This document shows, in pieces, positions 9,016 through 17,988 of a stretch of DNA of 64,000 nucleotides; the first letter of the stretch is position 1, and each line of letters opens with the position of its first letter. The position numbers and the translations under genes are program-made. This DNA is from Caldora sp965222765 (GTDB lineage Bacteria > Cyanobacteriota > Cyanobacteriia > Cyanobacteriales > Coleofasciculaceae), in assembly GCA_965222765.1 (NCBI GenBank), contig CBDCVG010000022.1:1-64000 (forward strand). The letters run 5' to 3'. The notes under the pieces are model-generated. The model was not told where the DNA came from and searched no databases. It saw only the letters and a program-made list of their open reading frames with translations.

Positions 9016-10536
9016 ATGCGAGTTGCGATCGCTGGAGCCGGTCTAGCAGGTCTTTCCTGTGCCAAATACCTAGCTGATGCTGGGCATACACCAATTGTCC
9101 TAGAACGCCGAGACGTCCTAGGAGGGAAGGTAGCTGCCTGGAAGGATGAAGAGGGAGACTGGTATGAAACTGGTTTGCACATTTTTTTTGGTGCTTATCC
9201 CAACATGCTGCAACTGTTTCAAGAGCTGAACATTGAGGATCGGTTGCAGTGGAAAGAACACACGATGATCTTCAACCAACCAAATAAACCCGGTACCTAC
9301 TCCCGGTTTGATTTCCCTAATTTACCAGCCCCTCTCAATGGCATTGTCGCAATTCTGCGCAACAACGATATGCTCACTTGGCCGGAAAAAATTCGCTTCG
9401 GTCTTGGTTTAATCCCAGCAATTATCAAGGGACAGAAGTATGTCGAAGAAATGGATAAATATTCCTTCTCTCAATGGCTACAGCGACAAAAAGTGCCGCC
9501 TCGAGTAGAGAAGGAAGTTTTTATTGCAATGTCCAAGGCGCTGAACTTTATCAATCCCGATGAAATTTCGTCAACGGTGATTCTCACTGCCCTCAATCGC
9601 TTCCTTCAGGAAAAGAATGGTTCAAAAATGGCTTTCCTAGATGGTTCTCCAACCGAACGTCTCTGTCAGCCCCTAGTAGATTACATTCAAGAACGGGGGG
9701 GTGAGGTTTGTTTAAATACACCAGTTAAAGAATTTTTGCTTAATTCAGATGGCAGAGTCCGCGGCTTCTGGATTAGGGGAATGAATGGGGTTAAGGAAGA
9801 AGTGCTCACAGCAGATGCCTATGTGTCAGCTATGCCAGTAGACCCGTTAAAACTTATGTTGCCAGAACCGTGGCGGCAAATGGATTTCTTCAAGCAGCTA
9901 GATGGTTTAGAAGGAGTTCCAGTGATTAACCTACATCTATGGTTTGACCGTAAGCTGACGGATATAGACCATCTCCTATTTTCGCGATCGCCACTGCTGA
10001 GTGTCTATGCTGACATGAGCAATACTTGTAAAGCATACGCTAATTCTGATAAGTCAATGCTGGAATTAGTGCTGGCACCAGCCAAGGATTGGGTGGCTAA
10101 ATCAGAACAGGAAATTGTTGATGCTACGATGACAGAGTTGGAAAAACTCTTCCCCAAGCATTTTCGGGGAGATAACCCCGCTCAATTGCTAAAATATCAT
10201 ATTGTTAAAACACCTCGTTCTGTCTACAAAGCAACACCAGGACGCCAACAGCACCGCCCTTCTCAAGAAACGCCGATTGCCAATTTTTACTTAACTGGCG
10301 ATTACACTATGCAACGTTACTTGGCAAGTATGGAAGGAGCCGTACTTTCTGGTAAGCTAACAGCGCAAGCAATAAACAGCAGCCGAAGCTTGCTGGGAGC
10401 ACAGCCAAACCCAACAATCCCTCAGGGTACTACTTCACCCCTGTGTGAGGCGGATACTGTACCAACAGCACTCAGGGCTGAGCTACTAGGGTTAAATAGA
10501 AAGTTGGGGCTTGACAATTCACCTGCCAAATCCTGA
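9016..10536 (+). CDS. crtP: 15-cis-phytoene desaturase
   Basis: Plant-type phytoene desaturase (CrtP/Pds), which makes two desaturations to give zeta-carotene at the membrane. The N-terminal dinucleotide-binding motif is AIAGAGLAGLSCAKYL, followed by VLERRDVLGGKVAAW and the flavin-site YETGLHIFFGAYPN. The C-terminus has the FAD signature YLTGDYTMQRYLASMEGAVLSG, written here in two parts: TGDYTMQRYLASMEG and AVLSG. At 506 residues it is some 30 longer than typical, owing to a C-terminal tail. crtB follows 69 bases later, the usual cyanobacterial pair. Confidence 0.96.
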   Translation: MRVAIAGAGLAGLSCAKYLADAGHTPIVLERRDVLGGKVAAWKDEEGDWYETGLHIFFGAYPNMLQLFQELNIEDRLQWKEHTMIFNQPNKPGTYSRFDFPNLPAPLNGIVAILRNNDMLTWPEKIRFGLGLIPAIIKGQKYVEEMDKYSFSQWLQRQKVPPRVEKEVFIAMSKALNFINPDEISSTVILTALNRFLQEKNGSKMAFLDGSPTERLCQPLVDYIQERGGEVCLNTPVKEFLLNSDGRVRGFWIRGMNGVKEEVLTADAYVSAMPVDPLKLMLPEPWRQMDFFKQLDGLEGVPVINLHLWFDRKLTDIDHLLFSRSPLLSVYADMSNTCKAYANSDKSMLELVLAPAKDWVAKSEQEIVDATMTELEKLFPKHFRGDNPAQLLKYHIVKTPRSVYKATPGRQQHRPSQETPIANFYLTGDYTMQRYLASMEGAVLSGKLTAQAINSSRSLLGAQPNPTIPQGTTSPLCEADTVPTALRAELLGLNRKLGLDNSPAKS

Positions 10537-10605
10537 CTCCCAAAAACCATTACTAAAAGCTGAAAGCCCAGAGCTAATGGCTGCTACTCTCCTAGTCTGC
10601 GACGA

Positions 10606-11532
10606 ATGCTTCAACTGTCTAAATCTCTACACATGAGAAAGCTGGTCTCCCAGTCGGACTCTTACGAAATCTGCCGTCAGATTACTGCTAAGTATGCCAA
10701 GACGTTTTATCTAGGTACATTGCTGATGCCAGAACAAAAACGTCGAGCTATTTGGGCGATATATGCTTGGTGTCGGCGAACCGATGAACTAGTAGATGGT
10801 CCCCAATCTACTTTAACTACCCCTGAAACTCTAGATCAGTGGCAACAACATCTAGAATCTTTATTTGCAGGAGAACCGATAGATAATCCTGATGTGGCGT
10901 TAGTTGATACGCTACAACGCTTTCCAACGAATATTGAGCCCTTTCGGGATATGATTGCTGGTCAGAGAATGGATCTTTACCGGAGGCGCTATGAGACCTT
11001 TAGTGAGCTTTATCTTTACTGCTACCGGGTAGCTGGTACAGTTGGGTTAATGTCTTGCGCTGTACTAGGTCTTAACTCCTATAGCCAAACTCCCTGGAGT
11101 CGATCCCTAGATAGCAAAAATCCGACGGAAGAAGCGATCGCTTTAGGTATTGCTTGTCAGTTAACCAATATTCTCCGAGATGTAGGGGAGGATGCAAGGC
11201 GAGGTAGAATCTATTTGCCTTTGGAAGAGCTGGCATTATTCAACTATACAGAAACAGACTTGTTTAATAATGTCGTTGATAGTCGTTGGCGCGAATTAAT
11301 GCGCTTCCAAATTCAACGAGCACGCAAGTATTACCTGCAAGCGGAAAGAGGTATCACAGCTCTCAGTCGTGACTCTCGTTGGCCTGTTTGGGCAGCATTG
11401 ATGCTCTACCAGAGGATTCTTGATGCCATTGAAAGTAATGATTATGATGTCTTTAGTCAAAGAGCCTTTGTCCCTAAACCTAAGAAACTTCTATATTTAC
11501 CAATTGCCTGGCTTAGAGCGCAAGTACTTTAA
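10606..11532 (+). CDS. crtB: Phytoene synthase
   Basis: A 308-residue phytoene synthase, which condenses two geranylgeranyl diphosphates, the first committed step of carotenoid synthesis. Both aspartate-rich motifs are intact: DELVD (about residue 63) and the late DVGED (about 196), each in its usual surroundings (AIYAWCRRTDELVDGP; QLTNILRDVGED). It follows crtP on the same strand, so substrate synthesis and desaturation are co-expressed. The product is handed to CrtP. Confidence 0.96.
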   Translation: MLQLSKSLHMRKLVSQSDSYEICRQITAKYAKTFYLGTLLMPEQKRRAIWAIYAWCRRTDELVDGPQSTLTTPETLDQWQQHLESLFAGEPIDNPDVALVDTLQRFPTNIEPFRDMIAGQRMDLYRRRYETFSELYLYCYRVAGTVGLMSCAVLGLNSYSQTPWSRSLDSKNPTEEAIALGIACQLTNILRDVGEDARRGRIYLPLEELALFNYTETDLFNNVVDSRWRELMRFQIQRARKYYLQAERGITALSRDSRWPVWAALMLYQRILDAIESNDYDVFSQRAFVPKPKKLLYLPIAWLRAQVL

Positions 11533-11540
11533 TTTTCTTG

Positions 11541-11583
11541 AGGGCTTGTTGAATAAGTCTATTGGGAAAGCGTTTTGAAGTAA
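11541..11583. repeat. Partial MITE-end sequence
   Basis: GGGCTTGTTGAATAAGTC matches the left end of the MITE at 36985 with one change. The following stretch GTCTATTGGGAAAGCG to about 11583 recurs near 21897. This is probably a solo end or relic of a mobile element. Confidence 0.5.
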
Positions 11584-11611
11584 CAAGATACCCTCATTAT
11601 GTCTCGCCAGA

Positions 11612-11637
11612 TAGAGACGTTGCATACAACGTCTCTA
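11612..11637. terminator. Stem-loop between crtB and ridA
   Basis: TAGAGACGTTG and CAACGTCTCTA form an 11-bp stem with a 4-base loop between the convergent crtB and ridA genes. The position suits a bidirectional terminator, though no T-run follows. The sequence also resembles a palindrome commonly dispersed in cyanobacterial genomes. Confidence 0.55.
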
Positions 11638-11673
11638 CATCATTTTCGCGGTTTGCTCAAAAAATCTGCGGAA

Positions 11674-12066
11674 TTAGCTTAAAACTGCGATACATTCAAT
11701 TTCTACTAAAACGTTCTTTGGCAGACGAGAAACTTCAACACAGGCACGAGCTGGAGCTGATTCAGGGTCGAAGTAACCAGCGTACACTTCATTCACTGCT
11801 GCAAAATCATTCATATCGGCCAGAAATACAGTTGTTTTCACCACATCCTGAAATTGAGCCCCGGCTGCTGTTAAAATTGCTTGCAGATTTGCCATCACTT
11901 GCTCTGTTTGTTTGACAACATCCTTAGCACCGATAATTTCACCATTACTAGGATTAAGAGCGATTTGACCAGCAACAAAAATCAGTTCACCTCTAACTGC
12001 GATCGCTTGATTATAGGGACCAACTGGTGCTGGTGCATTTTCAGTACGGATAATTTTTCTGGTCAT
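11674..12066 (-). CDS. ridA: RidA family enamine/imine deaminase
   Basis: A 130-residue RidA (YjgF/YER057c/UK114). It hydrolyses reactive enamine/imine intermediates released by PLP enzymes. Family features are present: N-terminal TENAPAPVGPYNQAIAV, the GQIALNP turn, and the C-terminal PARACVEVSRLPKNVLVEIE with the catalytic arginine. The start codon is the last unit of a heptamer array (12064-12112), so no Shine-Dalgarno site precedes it. Confidence 0.93.
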   Translation of the reverse strand: MTRKIIRTENAPAPVGPYNQAIAVRGELIFVAGQIALNPSNGEIIGAKDVVKQTEQVMANLQAILTAAGAQFQDVVKTTVFLADMNDFAAVNEVYAGYFDPESAPARACVEVSRLPKNVLVEIECIAVLS

Positions 12067-12112
12067 TTGTTATTTGTTGTTGGTTGTTTGTTATTTGTTA
12101 TTTGTTATTTGG
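12064..12112. repeat. Heptamer array at the ridA start
   Basis: Seven imperfect copies of a TATTTGT heptamer (AACAAAT on the coding strand). The ridA ATG is formed by the last unit, so the whole 5' leader of ridA is this repeat. Confidence 0.75.
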
Positions 12113-12144
12113 GAATTGATGACTGAAAATCTACCTTCATCTTC

Positions 12145-12585
12145 TTATTTCCCGACAGGCTGAATAGCCAATGCTAACTGCTCCTCTAATTGTTCTAGTA
12201 AGGTATCGACATTCTCACCCACTTGCTCAAAACACGCAGAAGGTGGTGGTTCTGGTTCAAATTGAATCAGCTTTAGTTCCCCATTGCCAATCCCAATAAT
12301 CAAAACTTCCTGTTCGGGTTGATGAGCATCTACCACTCCCAAAATTTCTTGAATTCGGTTGTCAACGTTACGATTTAGTGTCTCGATCGCTTCTTTGGGA
12401 CAATAGACAAAATGGGGCTTAGGTTTAAGATCTAGTCCCAGAACATCATCGCTTTCTCCTCTTTCCAGAAATAGCCCCCAAGCCAGTGCTGCTAATTCTT
12501 GCTGATGGTTTTTCACGAACCGATCCAATTGGTATCGCCATTGATCCTCTGCTTTGTCCGATTCACTATTACCAAGGATTATCAT
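12145..12585 (-). CDS. Conserved cyanobacterial protein, possible CcmS-like
   Basis: A 146-residue soluble acidic protein with no motif I can assign with confidence. Visible features are an N-terminal helix (QWRYQLDRFVKNHQQELAA), a central HFVYCPKEAIETLN segment, and a beta strand EVLIIGIGNGELKLIQF before a proline run. The pattern reminds me of the cyanobacterial family recently called CcmS, a beta-carboxysome chaperone, but this is memory and not a check. It is 78 bases upstream of ridA on the same strand. Confidence 0.75.
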   Translation of the reverse strand: MIILGNSESDKAEDQWRYQLDRFVKNHQQELAALAWGLFLERGESDDVLGLDLKPKPHFVYCPKEAIETLNRNVDNRIQEILGVVDAHQPEQEVLIIGIGNGELKLIQFEPEPPPSACFEQVGENVDTLLEQLEEQLALAIQPVGK

Positions 12586-12638
12586 TGTTCTAGATTAACT
12601 TCATCATTGAGTTGGCATACTTCCATAGACTGTCAAAT

Positions 12639-12881
12639 TTACACAAAGGTATTGCTAACAGCATGGTCTTTAGTATCGGCAGCATATTGAATCAATTGTT
12701 CCTGCAGTTGTTTGGCTACAGGTAAAGGTAGTAAAGTCGTCACTAAGAAGTATACACCCCGAAATCGTGGGTCATTGATGTGATCAATTAACCGTGCTTC
12801 CGCTGCCTCAGTGTTGCCCAGGAAATTTTGTACTAAAGACGGCAAACACAACTGATTCTTTACGGTTCGCACCAATCCCAA
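12639..12881 (-). CDS. Small hypothetical protein or gene fragment
   Basis: An 80-codon frame with a TTG or internal GTG start; a stop lies just upstream, so no longer form exists. The segment EARLIDHINDPRFRGVYFLVTTLLPLPVAKQL looks like genuine protein (written here for its character: helix, then a hydrophobic strand). I do not recognise the family. It may be the C-terminal remnant of a larger gene. It lies upstream of the previous gene on the same strand. Confidence 0.4.
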   Translation of the reverse strand: MGLVRTVKNQLCLPSLVQNFLGNTEAAEARLIDHINDPRFRGVYFLVTTLLPLPVAKQLQEQLIQYAADTKDHAVSNTFV

Positions 12882-12991
12882 AAGCTATGGATTTGCGTAA
12901 ATTAGACACAGTAAAGCAAATCAGTAGCAGTTATCTGCAAACTGTACTTTACGGGAGAAAGAGTGGCAAGAGCGATTTGACCGAGAACCGT

Positions 12992-13030
12992 CCCATCTCA
13001 GGTTCGGGAACCCAGCCTTCATGAGACGGG
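12992..13030. other. Stem-loop structure upstream of dnaK
   Basis: CCCATCTCA (12992-13000) pairs with TGAGACGGG (13022-13030); inside it GGTT and AACC form a second small hairpin. On the minus strand the outer stem has nine pairs including one G-U. It lies about 145 bases before dnaK. The surrounding 13023-13174 has no gene. No CIRCE operator is visible. Confidence 0.4.
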
Positions 13031-13174
13031 TACACCAAGCTCACTATAGAGATTGGTAGTAAGTCCAAAGGCAACACAAGCTCCTAAAAATCTGCCGATT
13101 GAACCCTTTGACATTCTAATGTTGAGTCTCCCATCGACAGCCAATATTTGTAGTTAAACGAACCTGGAACACTC

Positions 13175-15106
13175 ATGGCAAAAGTTGTTGGAATTGATTT
13201 AGGTACAACGAACTCCTGCGTAGCAGTTATGGAAGGTGGCAAACCTACTGTTATTGCCAACGCTGAAGGTTTTCGCACAACCCCCTCAGTTGTAGCCTAT
13301 GCCAAAAACGGCGATCGCCTAGTGGGTCAAATCGCCAAGCGTCAGGCAGTGATGAACCCTGACAACACATTCTATTCAGTTAAACGCTTCCTCGGACGCA
13401 GATATAGTGAAGTAACTAACGAAACCACCGAAGTTTCTTACAAAGTCCTTAAGGTTGGTGATAATGTCAAACTAGACTGCCCAGCCCAAAGTAAGCAATT
13501 TGCTCCAGAAGAGATTTCCGCTCAGGTACTACGCAAACTAGTTGATGACGCTAGTAAGTACCTTGGTGAGACAGTTACCCAAGCAGTAATTACTGTTCCT
13601 GCTTACTTTAACGACTCCCAGCGTCAAGCTACCAAAGATGCTGGAAAGATTGCTGGGGTTGAAGTATTACGGATTATCAACGAACCTACTGCCGCTTCTC
13701 TTGCCTACGGCTTAGATAAAAAAAGTAACGAAACTATCCTGGTATTTGACCTTGGTGGTGGTACTTTCGACGTTTCCATTCTAGAAGTTGGCGACGGTGT
13801 TTTTGAAGTGTTGGCTACCTCTGGTGACACTCACCTCGGTGGTGACGACTTTGACAAGAAAATCGTTGATTACTTAGCTGCAGAATTCCAAAAAGCAGAA
13901 GGCATTGACTTGCGCAAAGACAAGCAAGCGCTACAACGTCTGACTGAAGCAGCGGAGAAAGCCAAAATTGAGCTTTCTAACGTTACCCAAGCTGACATTA
14001 ACCTACCCTTCATCACCGCTACCCAGGATGGTCCCAAGCACCTCGATACAACCTTGACTCGGGGTAAGTTTGAAGAGATCTGTGCTGACTTGATCGATCG
14101 TTCCAGGATCCCTGTGGAAAACGCGGTGCGTGACGCCAAAATCGACAAGAGTGCTATCGATGAAGTGGTTTTGGTTGGAGGTTCCACCCGAATTCCTGCA
14201 GTTAAAGAGTTAGTCAAGCGAGTTCTTGGTAAAGCTCCTAACGAAAGCGTCAACCCAGATGAAGTGGTAGCTATTGGCGCAGCTATTCAAGGTGGAGTTT
14301 TGGCTGGGGAAGTCAAGGATATTCTGCTATTGGATGTGAGCCCCCTATCTTTAGGTGTAGAAACCTTAGGTGGGGTAATGACGAAAATCATTCCTCGCAA
14401 CACCACAATTCCTACCAAGAAGTCGGAAACCTTCTCCACAGCTGTAGATGGCCAAACTAATGTAGAAATTCATGTTCTCCAAGGTGAGCGTGAAATGTCC
14501 AACGACAACAAGAGTCTTGGTACTTTCCGTCTGGATGGTATTCCTCCAGCACCCCGTGGTGTTCCCCAAATTGAAGTCACTTTCGACATTGATGCCAATG
14601 GAATCCTCAATGTCACAGCTAAGGACAAAGGTACTGGTAAGGAACAATCCATTAGTATTACTGGCGCTTCCACCCTACCAGATACTGAAGTCGATCGTAT
14701 GGTTCAAGAAGCCGAAGCCAATGCCAGTGCTGATAAAGAGCGTCGTGAGAAAATCGATCGCAAGAACCAGGCAGATTCTCTCACCTACCAAGCAGAGAAG
14801 CAAATCAATGAACTGGGTGACAAAGTCCCTGCTGATGACAAAACCAAGGTAGAAGGACTCATTAAAGACTTGCGAGAAGCGGTTGAGAAAGAAGACGACG
14901 AACAAATCAAAACTCTGACTCCTGAGTTGCAACAGACTCTCTACACCATCAGCACTAATATTTATCAACAAAGCGGTGGTGCAGAGGCTGGCGCTCCTCC
15001 CCCTCCAGGTGCTGGTGGAGATCCTGGTAGTGATGCTACAGATTCTACCTCTAGTGGTTCAGGGGGCGATGATGTGATTGACGCTGAGTTCTCGGAAACT
15101 AAATAG
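13175..15106 (+). CDS. dnaK: Chaperone DnaK (DnaK2 type)
   Basis: A 643-residue Hsp70. The N-terminal ATPase has GIDLGTTNSCVAVMEGG (phosphate 1), FDLGGGTFDVSILEVGDG (phosphate 2) and VVLVGGSTRIPAV (adenosine). The substrate-binding domain follows, and the C-terminus ends in DDVIDAEFSETK, the J-protein/TPR-type tail of housekeeping DnaK. The N-terminus and tail match cyanobacterial DnaK2, the essential general chaperone. No grpE or dnaJ lies next to it, which is normal in cyanobacteria. A strong stem-loop follows the stop. Confidence 0.97.
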   Translation: MAKVVGIDLGTTNSCVAVMEGGKPTVIANAEGFRTTPSVVAYAKNGDRLVGQIAKRQAVMNPDNTFYSVKRFLGRRYSEVTNETTEVSYKVLKVGDNVKLDCPAQSKQFAPEEISAQVLRKLVDDASKYLGETVTQAVITVPAYFNDSQRQATKDAGKIAGVEVLRIINEPTAASLAYGLDKKSNETILVFDLGGGTFDVSILEVGDGVFEVLATSGDTHLGGDDFDKKIVDYLAAEFQKAEGIDLRKDKQALQRLTEAAEKAKIELSNVTQADINLPFITATQDGPKHLDTTLTRGKFEEICADLIDRSRIPVENAVRDAKIDKSAIDEVVLVGGSTRIPAVKELVKRVLGKAPNESVNPDEVVAIGAAIQGGVLAGEVKDILLLDVSPLSLGVETLGGVMTKIIPRNTTIPTKKSETFSTAVDGQTNVEIHVLQGEREMSNDNKSLGTFRLDGIPPAPRGVPQIEVTFDIDANGILNVTAKDKGTGKEQSISITGASTLPDTEVDRMVQEAEANASADKERREKIDRKNQADSLTYQAEKQINELGDKVPADDKTKVEGLIKDLREAVEKEDDEQIKTLTPELQQTLYTISTNIYQQSGGAEAGAPPPPGAGGDPGSDATDSTSSGSGGDDVIDAEFSETK

Positions 15107-15139
15107 AAAGGTTAGATCCCCGACTTATTAAGAAAAGTT

Positions 15140-15172
15140 AGATGCCCGACTTCTTGAAGAAGTCGGGCATCT
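15140..15172. terminator. dnaK downstream stem-loop
   Basis: A perfect 15-bp stem with loop TGA begins AGATGCCCGACTTCT. A degenerate copy of its left arm (GATCCCCGACTTATT) stands about 26 bases before, an imperfect tandem duplication. It separates dnaK from the convergent small gene; no long T-run follows. Similar palindromes are dispersed in cyanobacteria. Confidence 0.7.
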
Positions 15173-15192
15173 GAGTACTTGTCAATCCGCCC

Positions 15193-15384
15193 CTACGCCT
15201 GTAACTTCCTTTGACAGTAAGCAATAATTTCTGAGTAAGCTTCGAGTTTGCCTCTCAATTTCCAAACACTTTCATTATTTTTACCAGCGATGACGTTGAG
15301 AGCTTGTTGGCATTCTGTTTGGCGCTCCAACCAATAATCAAGATCTTGATGATAGTCTCGCTCAGGTTTGTCTGAATTAATCAA
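15193..15384 (-). CDS. Small conserved-looking protein
   Basis: A 63-residue, highly charged helical protein (YHQDLDYWLERQTECQQAL; KLRGKLEAYSEIIAYCQRKL). The start is a TTG with GAGGG 8 bases upstream; no ATG exists in frame. I do not recognise a named family. Two cysteines are far apart. It is convergent with dnaK. Confidence 0.6.
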   Translation of the reverse strand: MINSDKPERDYHQDLDYWLERQTECQQALNVIAGKNNESVWKLRGKLEAYSEIIAYCQRKLQA

Positions 15385-15862
15385 TGTACTACCCTCAACT
15401 TAATAGGACTCGATTGTACAAAAAATTGAGTTAATTATATTTTTGCTGTTACAATTTATACGAAATTAGATTTGTTTACCCTCCAACTCAACAATTTACC
15501 AGTATTTTCCTCAATTCCTTAGTTTATTATCTCTGAGCTAATTGGGAGGATTCACCGACGACAGTCATACAGACTATCTACTACCATTTAAAGTGAAATT
15601 CCCAAAAACCAAGAACGAAAGTACCATTTCTCAGTGAGAAACGCTAAGCTGTTGCGCATTTAACTTGCAGCTTTCTGACAGGCGAGACGCCCATCCCACA
15701 AGAAACTGATCATTTTTGCTAATGCAAATTAGATGCATCTTAGCTTATCTATTGTTTTAGTACATTTGTCCTTAAGGTTGTACATACTACCTATTGTGTT
15801 TCTTCTATTGATGATTGTCTGCATAGTTTTGGTATTTCGGTCATCTTAACATTTCAAAAACA

Positions 15863-16123
15863 ATGATTTTATCAGTATTAACAGCATCTACAGTACTTAT
15901 CAAGCAAGCAATCTCTGTTCTGTCAATGTGGATATTAACAGCAATTGCTTTCGCATTTTTGGCAATTTCTACCGTCTTGGTAAGTATCATTTTATTAGTT
16001 TTAGCGGCATTTGCACATTTCAAAAATTTACCGAAAACAGTGGTAAGTGCAATCTCAGGTAATGCAAGTCTTGGGATGAGTGAATGCAACTTGCACTATC
16101 AAAACCAATCAAGTAAAAACTAA
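15863..16123 (+). CDS. Possible small membrane protein
   Basis: An 86-codon frame with two predicted membrane segments (ISVLSMWILTAIAFAFLAIS and VLVSIILLVLAAFAHF). The opposite strand is open too (15841-16089) and would encode a lysine-rich soluble peptide, so coding status is uncertain. No ribosome-binding site is obvious. Treat as a weak call. Confidence 0.25.
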   Translation: MILSVLTASTVLIKQAISVLSMWILTAIAFAFLAISTVLVSIILLVLAAFAHFKNLPKTVVSAISGNASLGMSECNLHYQNQSSKN

Positions 16124-16147
16124 TGACTCACCGTTCGCCCATTTGAA
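16121..16147. repeat. 27-bp dispersed repeat, copy 2
   Basis: Matches 1002-1028 in 26 of 27 bases. Here it is not in a recognisable gene. Confidence 0.7.
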
Positions 16148-16332
16148 AACGAGTTTTGGAGATGGGTTTGGGTTGAGGGTGGGTTCTGCCTTGAGTGAAG
16201 GGGAGGAAGTTGAACCATAAGAGAAAGGAAAGAAATGGTCTAGATACAAGTGTACTCCAAAGAAAAAGGCAAACCCAAAAAAGCGATCGCCTTTGATGAG
16301 TTGGGAATGCGATCGCTTTATACAATAGATAT

Positions 16333-16446
16333 TAGGACTTACGCACTCAACTATCATGCTGAGGTGATAGTGAAGTATCTAGGCTGTCTGGAGATCCTTC
16401 GCTAGCGCTCAGGATGACATAATTTCGTGACGGTGTATAAGTCCTA
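16333..16446. mobile_element. MITE-like element, family 3, complete copy
   Basis: A 114-bp element bounded by TAGGACTTA and its exact inverse TAAGTCCTA. The interior contains a segment (CATAATTTC, GGATGAC, GATCCTTCGC) found inverted at 32352 and 53566. No coding capacity, so any movement would need a transposase from elsewhere. Confidence 0.7.
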
Positions 16447-16483
16447 GATACTAAAAACACCACTAGCTCACAGAGTTAGACTT

Positions 16484-17080
16484 ATGGATACTTCACTAGT
16501 TAGCTCTGAATCGGTTGAGCTTCTGTCAAGGATTACTGGGCAGGAACTCTGCCAACAAGACCTCACCCCTACTGTAATATTTATAGCAGCTTTGGTTACA
16601 GTTCTGCTGGGCTTGATTTACGCTGATGGCACGGTTGAAGATGAAGAGAAGCAATGGCTACAGACAACTCTTGAGCAATTTGTCCCCTCAGAGAGTAATG
16701 TGCGTCGCTTAACTCATTTGATATTCAAGGGAGTGATCAAAAATCAAGTTTACGCTAAAACTAATCAGTTGCGAACACTAACGGCTCCTCTCTCAGGAGC
16801 AGAAAGATTTTTGTTGCTAACCTTTTGCTATCAAATGTCAGCAGCCAATAACAAAATGGATTATCCTGAGCAGAGGTATTTGGAGGCAATTGCGAAGCGT
16901 TTAGGGATTGAGCAGCGACATCTAGCTGTCTTAGAGCAACCATTCAATGGTCTAGTAATTTTTGAACCAGCAGCTTTAGATGAAGTGCATGATCTACTCA
17001 ATCCTTCTCAGTTCTATATGCTTGATAGCTTGCTTGTTCAAGCAGCTGGAGACATGCTAGCAGTTCTGCCTGCTAAATAA
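16484..17080 (+). CDS. TerB-domain protein
   Basis: A 198-residue protein with a tellurite-resistance TerB-like helical domain: FIAALVTVLLGLIYADGTVE followed by EDEEKQWL, and a second half with NNKMDYPEQRYLEAIAKRLG. The two acidic D-G-x-x-x-x-E loops are the usual TerB metal-binding pattern; the second is partly changed. TerB proteins sit at membranes and in stress or defence islands, but no other ter gene lies nearby. It appears monocistronic. Function is inferred only at family level. Confidence 0.75.
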   Translation: MDTSLVSSESVELLSRITGQELCQQDLTPTVIFIAALVTVLLGLIYADGTVEDEEKQWLQTTLEQFVPSESNVRRLTHLIFKGVIKNQVYAKTNQLRTLTAPLSGAERFLLLTFCYQMSAANNKMDYPEQRYLEAIAKRLGIEQRHLAVLEQPFNGLVIFEPAALDEVHDLLNPSQFYMLDSLLVQAAGDMLAVLPAK

Positions 17081-17134
17081 TAAACTCAGTTATAAGCGTT
17101 GGTAGAGAGAATTACTTTACTTTCTTCTACAAGT

Positions 17135-17563
17135 CTATTGATGATCGCCCTTTATTTTGTAGAGGCGATCGCAAATTGCTCTGAGATTGTCTTGACTATT
17201 GACAGGCTCTCGGGGTACGGGTAACTCTGTGTTCGGCCAAGTTAGTAAATCATGGCAGGGACAAACAGGAGAAGGTATCCCGGCTATTTTGATGGGTATC
17301 GGCATCTGACAAAGAGCACAAGACTCTACTTCCCAGTAGGGTAACAACAACTCAGCAATTGTTTGTTGTGTACCTTCTAGGTAACAATCACCGCTATCAG
17401 GAGAGAATATTACCTGACAAATGTCTTCAAATTCCTGACTGTAGTGCTCACCTACAATTACCGGCTGTGGTCTCACAAGTGAGTTACTTTTGTCAATTAC
17501 AACTTTTTTACCTAACTGGAACCAGTAGGCGAGATAGCGTTTAACTTGTTGTTGAGATGACAT
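17135..17563 (-). CDS. Conserved hypothetical protein with cysteine cluster
   Basis: A 142-residue soluble protein not assigned to a named family. The C-terminal half has a putative metal-binding cluster, CALCQMP then PVCPCHD, four cysteines and a histidine in a C-x2-C...C-x-C-H arrangement. The N-terminus is helical (QQVKRYLAYWFQLGKKVV). The sequence just upstream of its ATG is duplicated: about 20 bases (ATGACATGAGATATTTG) recur 28 bases further away. It converges with the TerB-domain gene. Confidence 0.7.
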   Translation of the reverse strand: MSSQQQVKRYLAYWFQLGKKVVIDKSNSLVRPQPVIVGEHYSQEFEDICQVIFSPDSGDCYLEGTQQTIAELLLPYWEVESCALCQMPIPIKIAGIPSPVCPCHDLLTWPNTELPVPREPVNSQDNLRAICDRLYKIKGDHQ

Positions 17564-17608
17564 GAGATATTTGGGGGTTGTTGAAATGACATGAGATATT
17601 TGAGGGAA

Positions 17609-17730
17609 CTAATACCGCTGCGCGGAATTAAGAATTCTTGCATTTAAAATTCTTGCATTCAAAATGCTTATGGAGTAAGGATTCTATCGATATCAAACTG
17701 GTCAGTTACTTCTGCCGCGCTGCACTACTG
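17609..17730. mobile_element. MITE-like element, family 2, copy 1
   Basis: About 122 bp with imperfect inverted ends (CTAATACCGCTGCGC and GCGCTGCACTACTG). The core GAGTAAGGATTCTATCGAT is shared with copies at 21150 and 41550. It fills most of the 425-base gap between two minus-strand genes. Confidence 0.6.
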
Positions 17731-17945
17731 CAAGAAGGGGAGCCCAATGAAATTTTTGGCTCACCAGGTTATGAAAGTAAAAGTTCCCTAATGCTCTTAC
17801 GAAGTAACGCTTAGTTCACTAACCTTAACACAAGTGTTGATCAATGTTCCTGCCGAAGGATGTCCGTAGGGTTAGTGGCACATCTCTACTCCCTCTTCCC
17901 TCCTACCTCCTACCCTGAAGCCTCCTGACTTGAAAGTAGGGAGCG

Positions 17946-17973
17946 GTAGGGGCGAATGGCCATTCGCCCCTAC
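17946..17973. terminator. Dispersed palindrome, copy 2
   Basis: A perfect 28-bp palindrome, GTAGGGGCGAATGG and its complement, 15 bases beyond the stop of the pentapeptide gene. Same element as at 2211 and 28359. Confidence 0.65.
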
Positions 17974-17988
17974 TTTCATCACTTGGTG

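Larger units (their letters stand above)
15385..16483. other. 1.1-kb gene-poor region
   Basis: No convincing gene. It holds one weak hydrophobic ORF (15863-16123), the second copy of the 27-bp repeat (16121) and a MITE-like element (16333-16446). The rest is AT-rich. Confidence 0.6.

Noticed and set aside
12794..13024. Plus-strand ORF containing MDLRKLDTVKQISSSYLQ
   Set aside because: No ribosome-binding site or family, and it ends inside a stem-loop structure; it may be chance.
15841..16089. Minus-strand ORF of 82 codons
   Set aside because: It is the complement of an equally weak hydrophobic frame; no start signal or family is seen.
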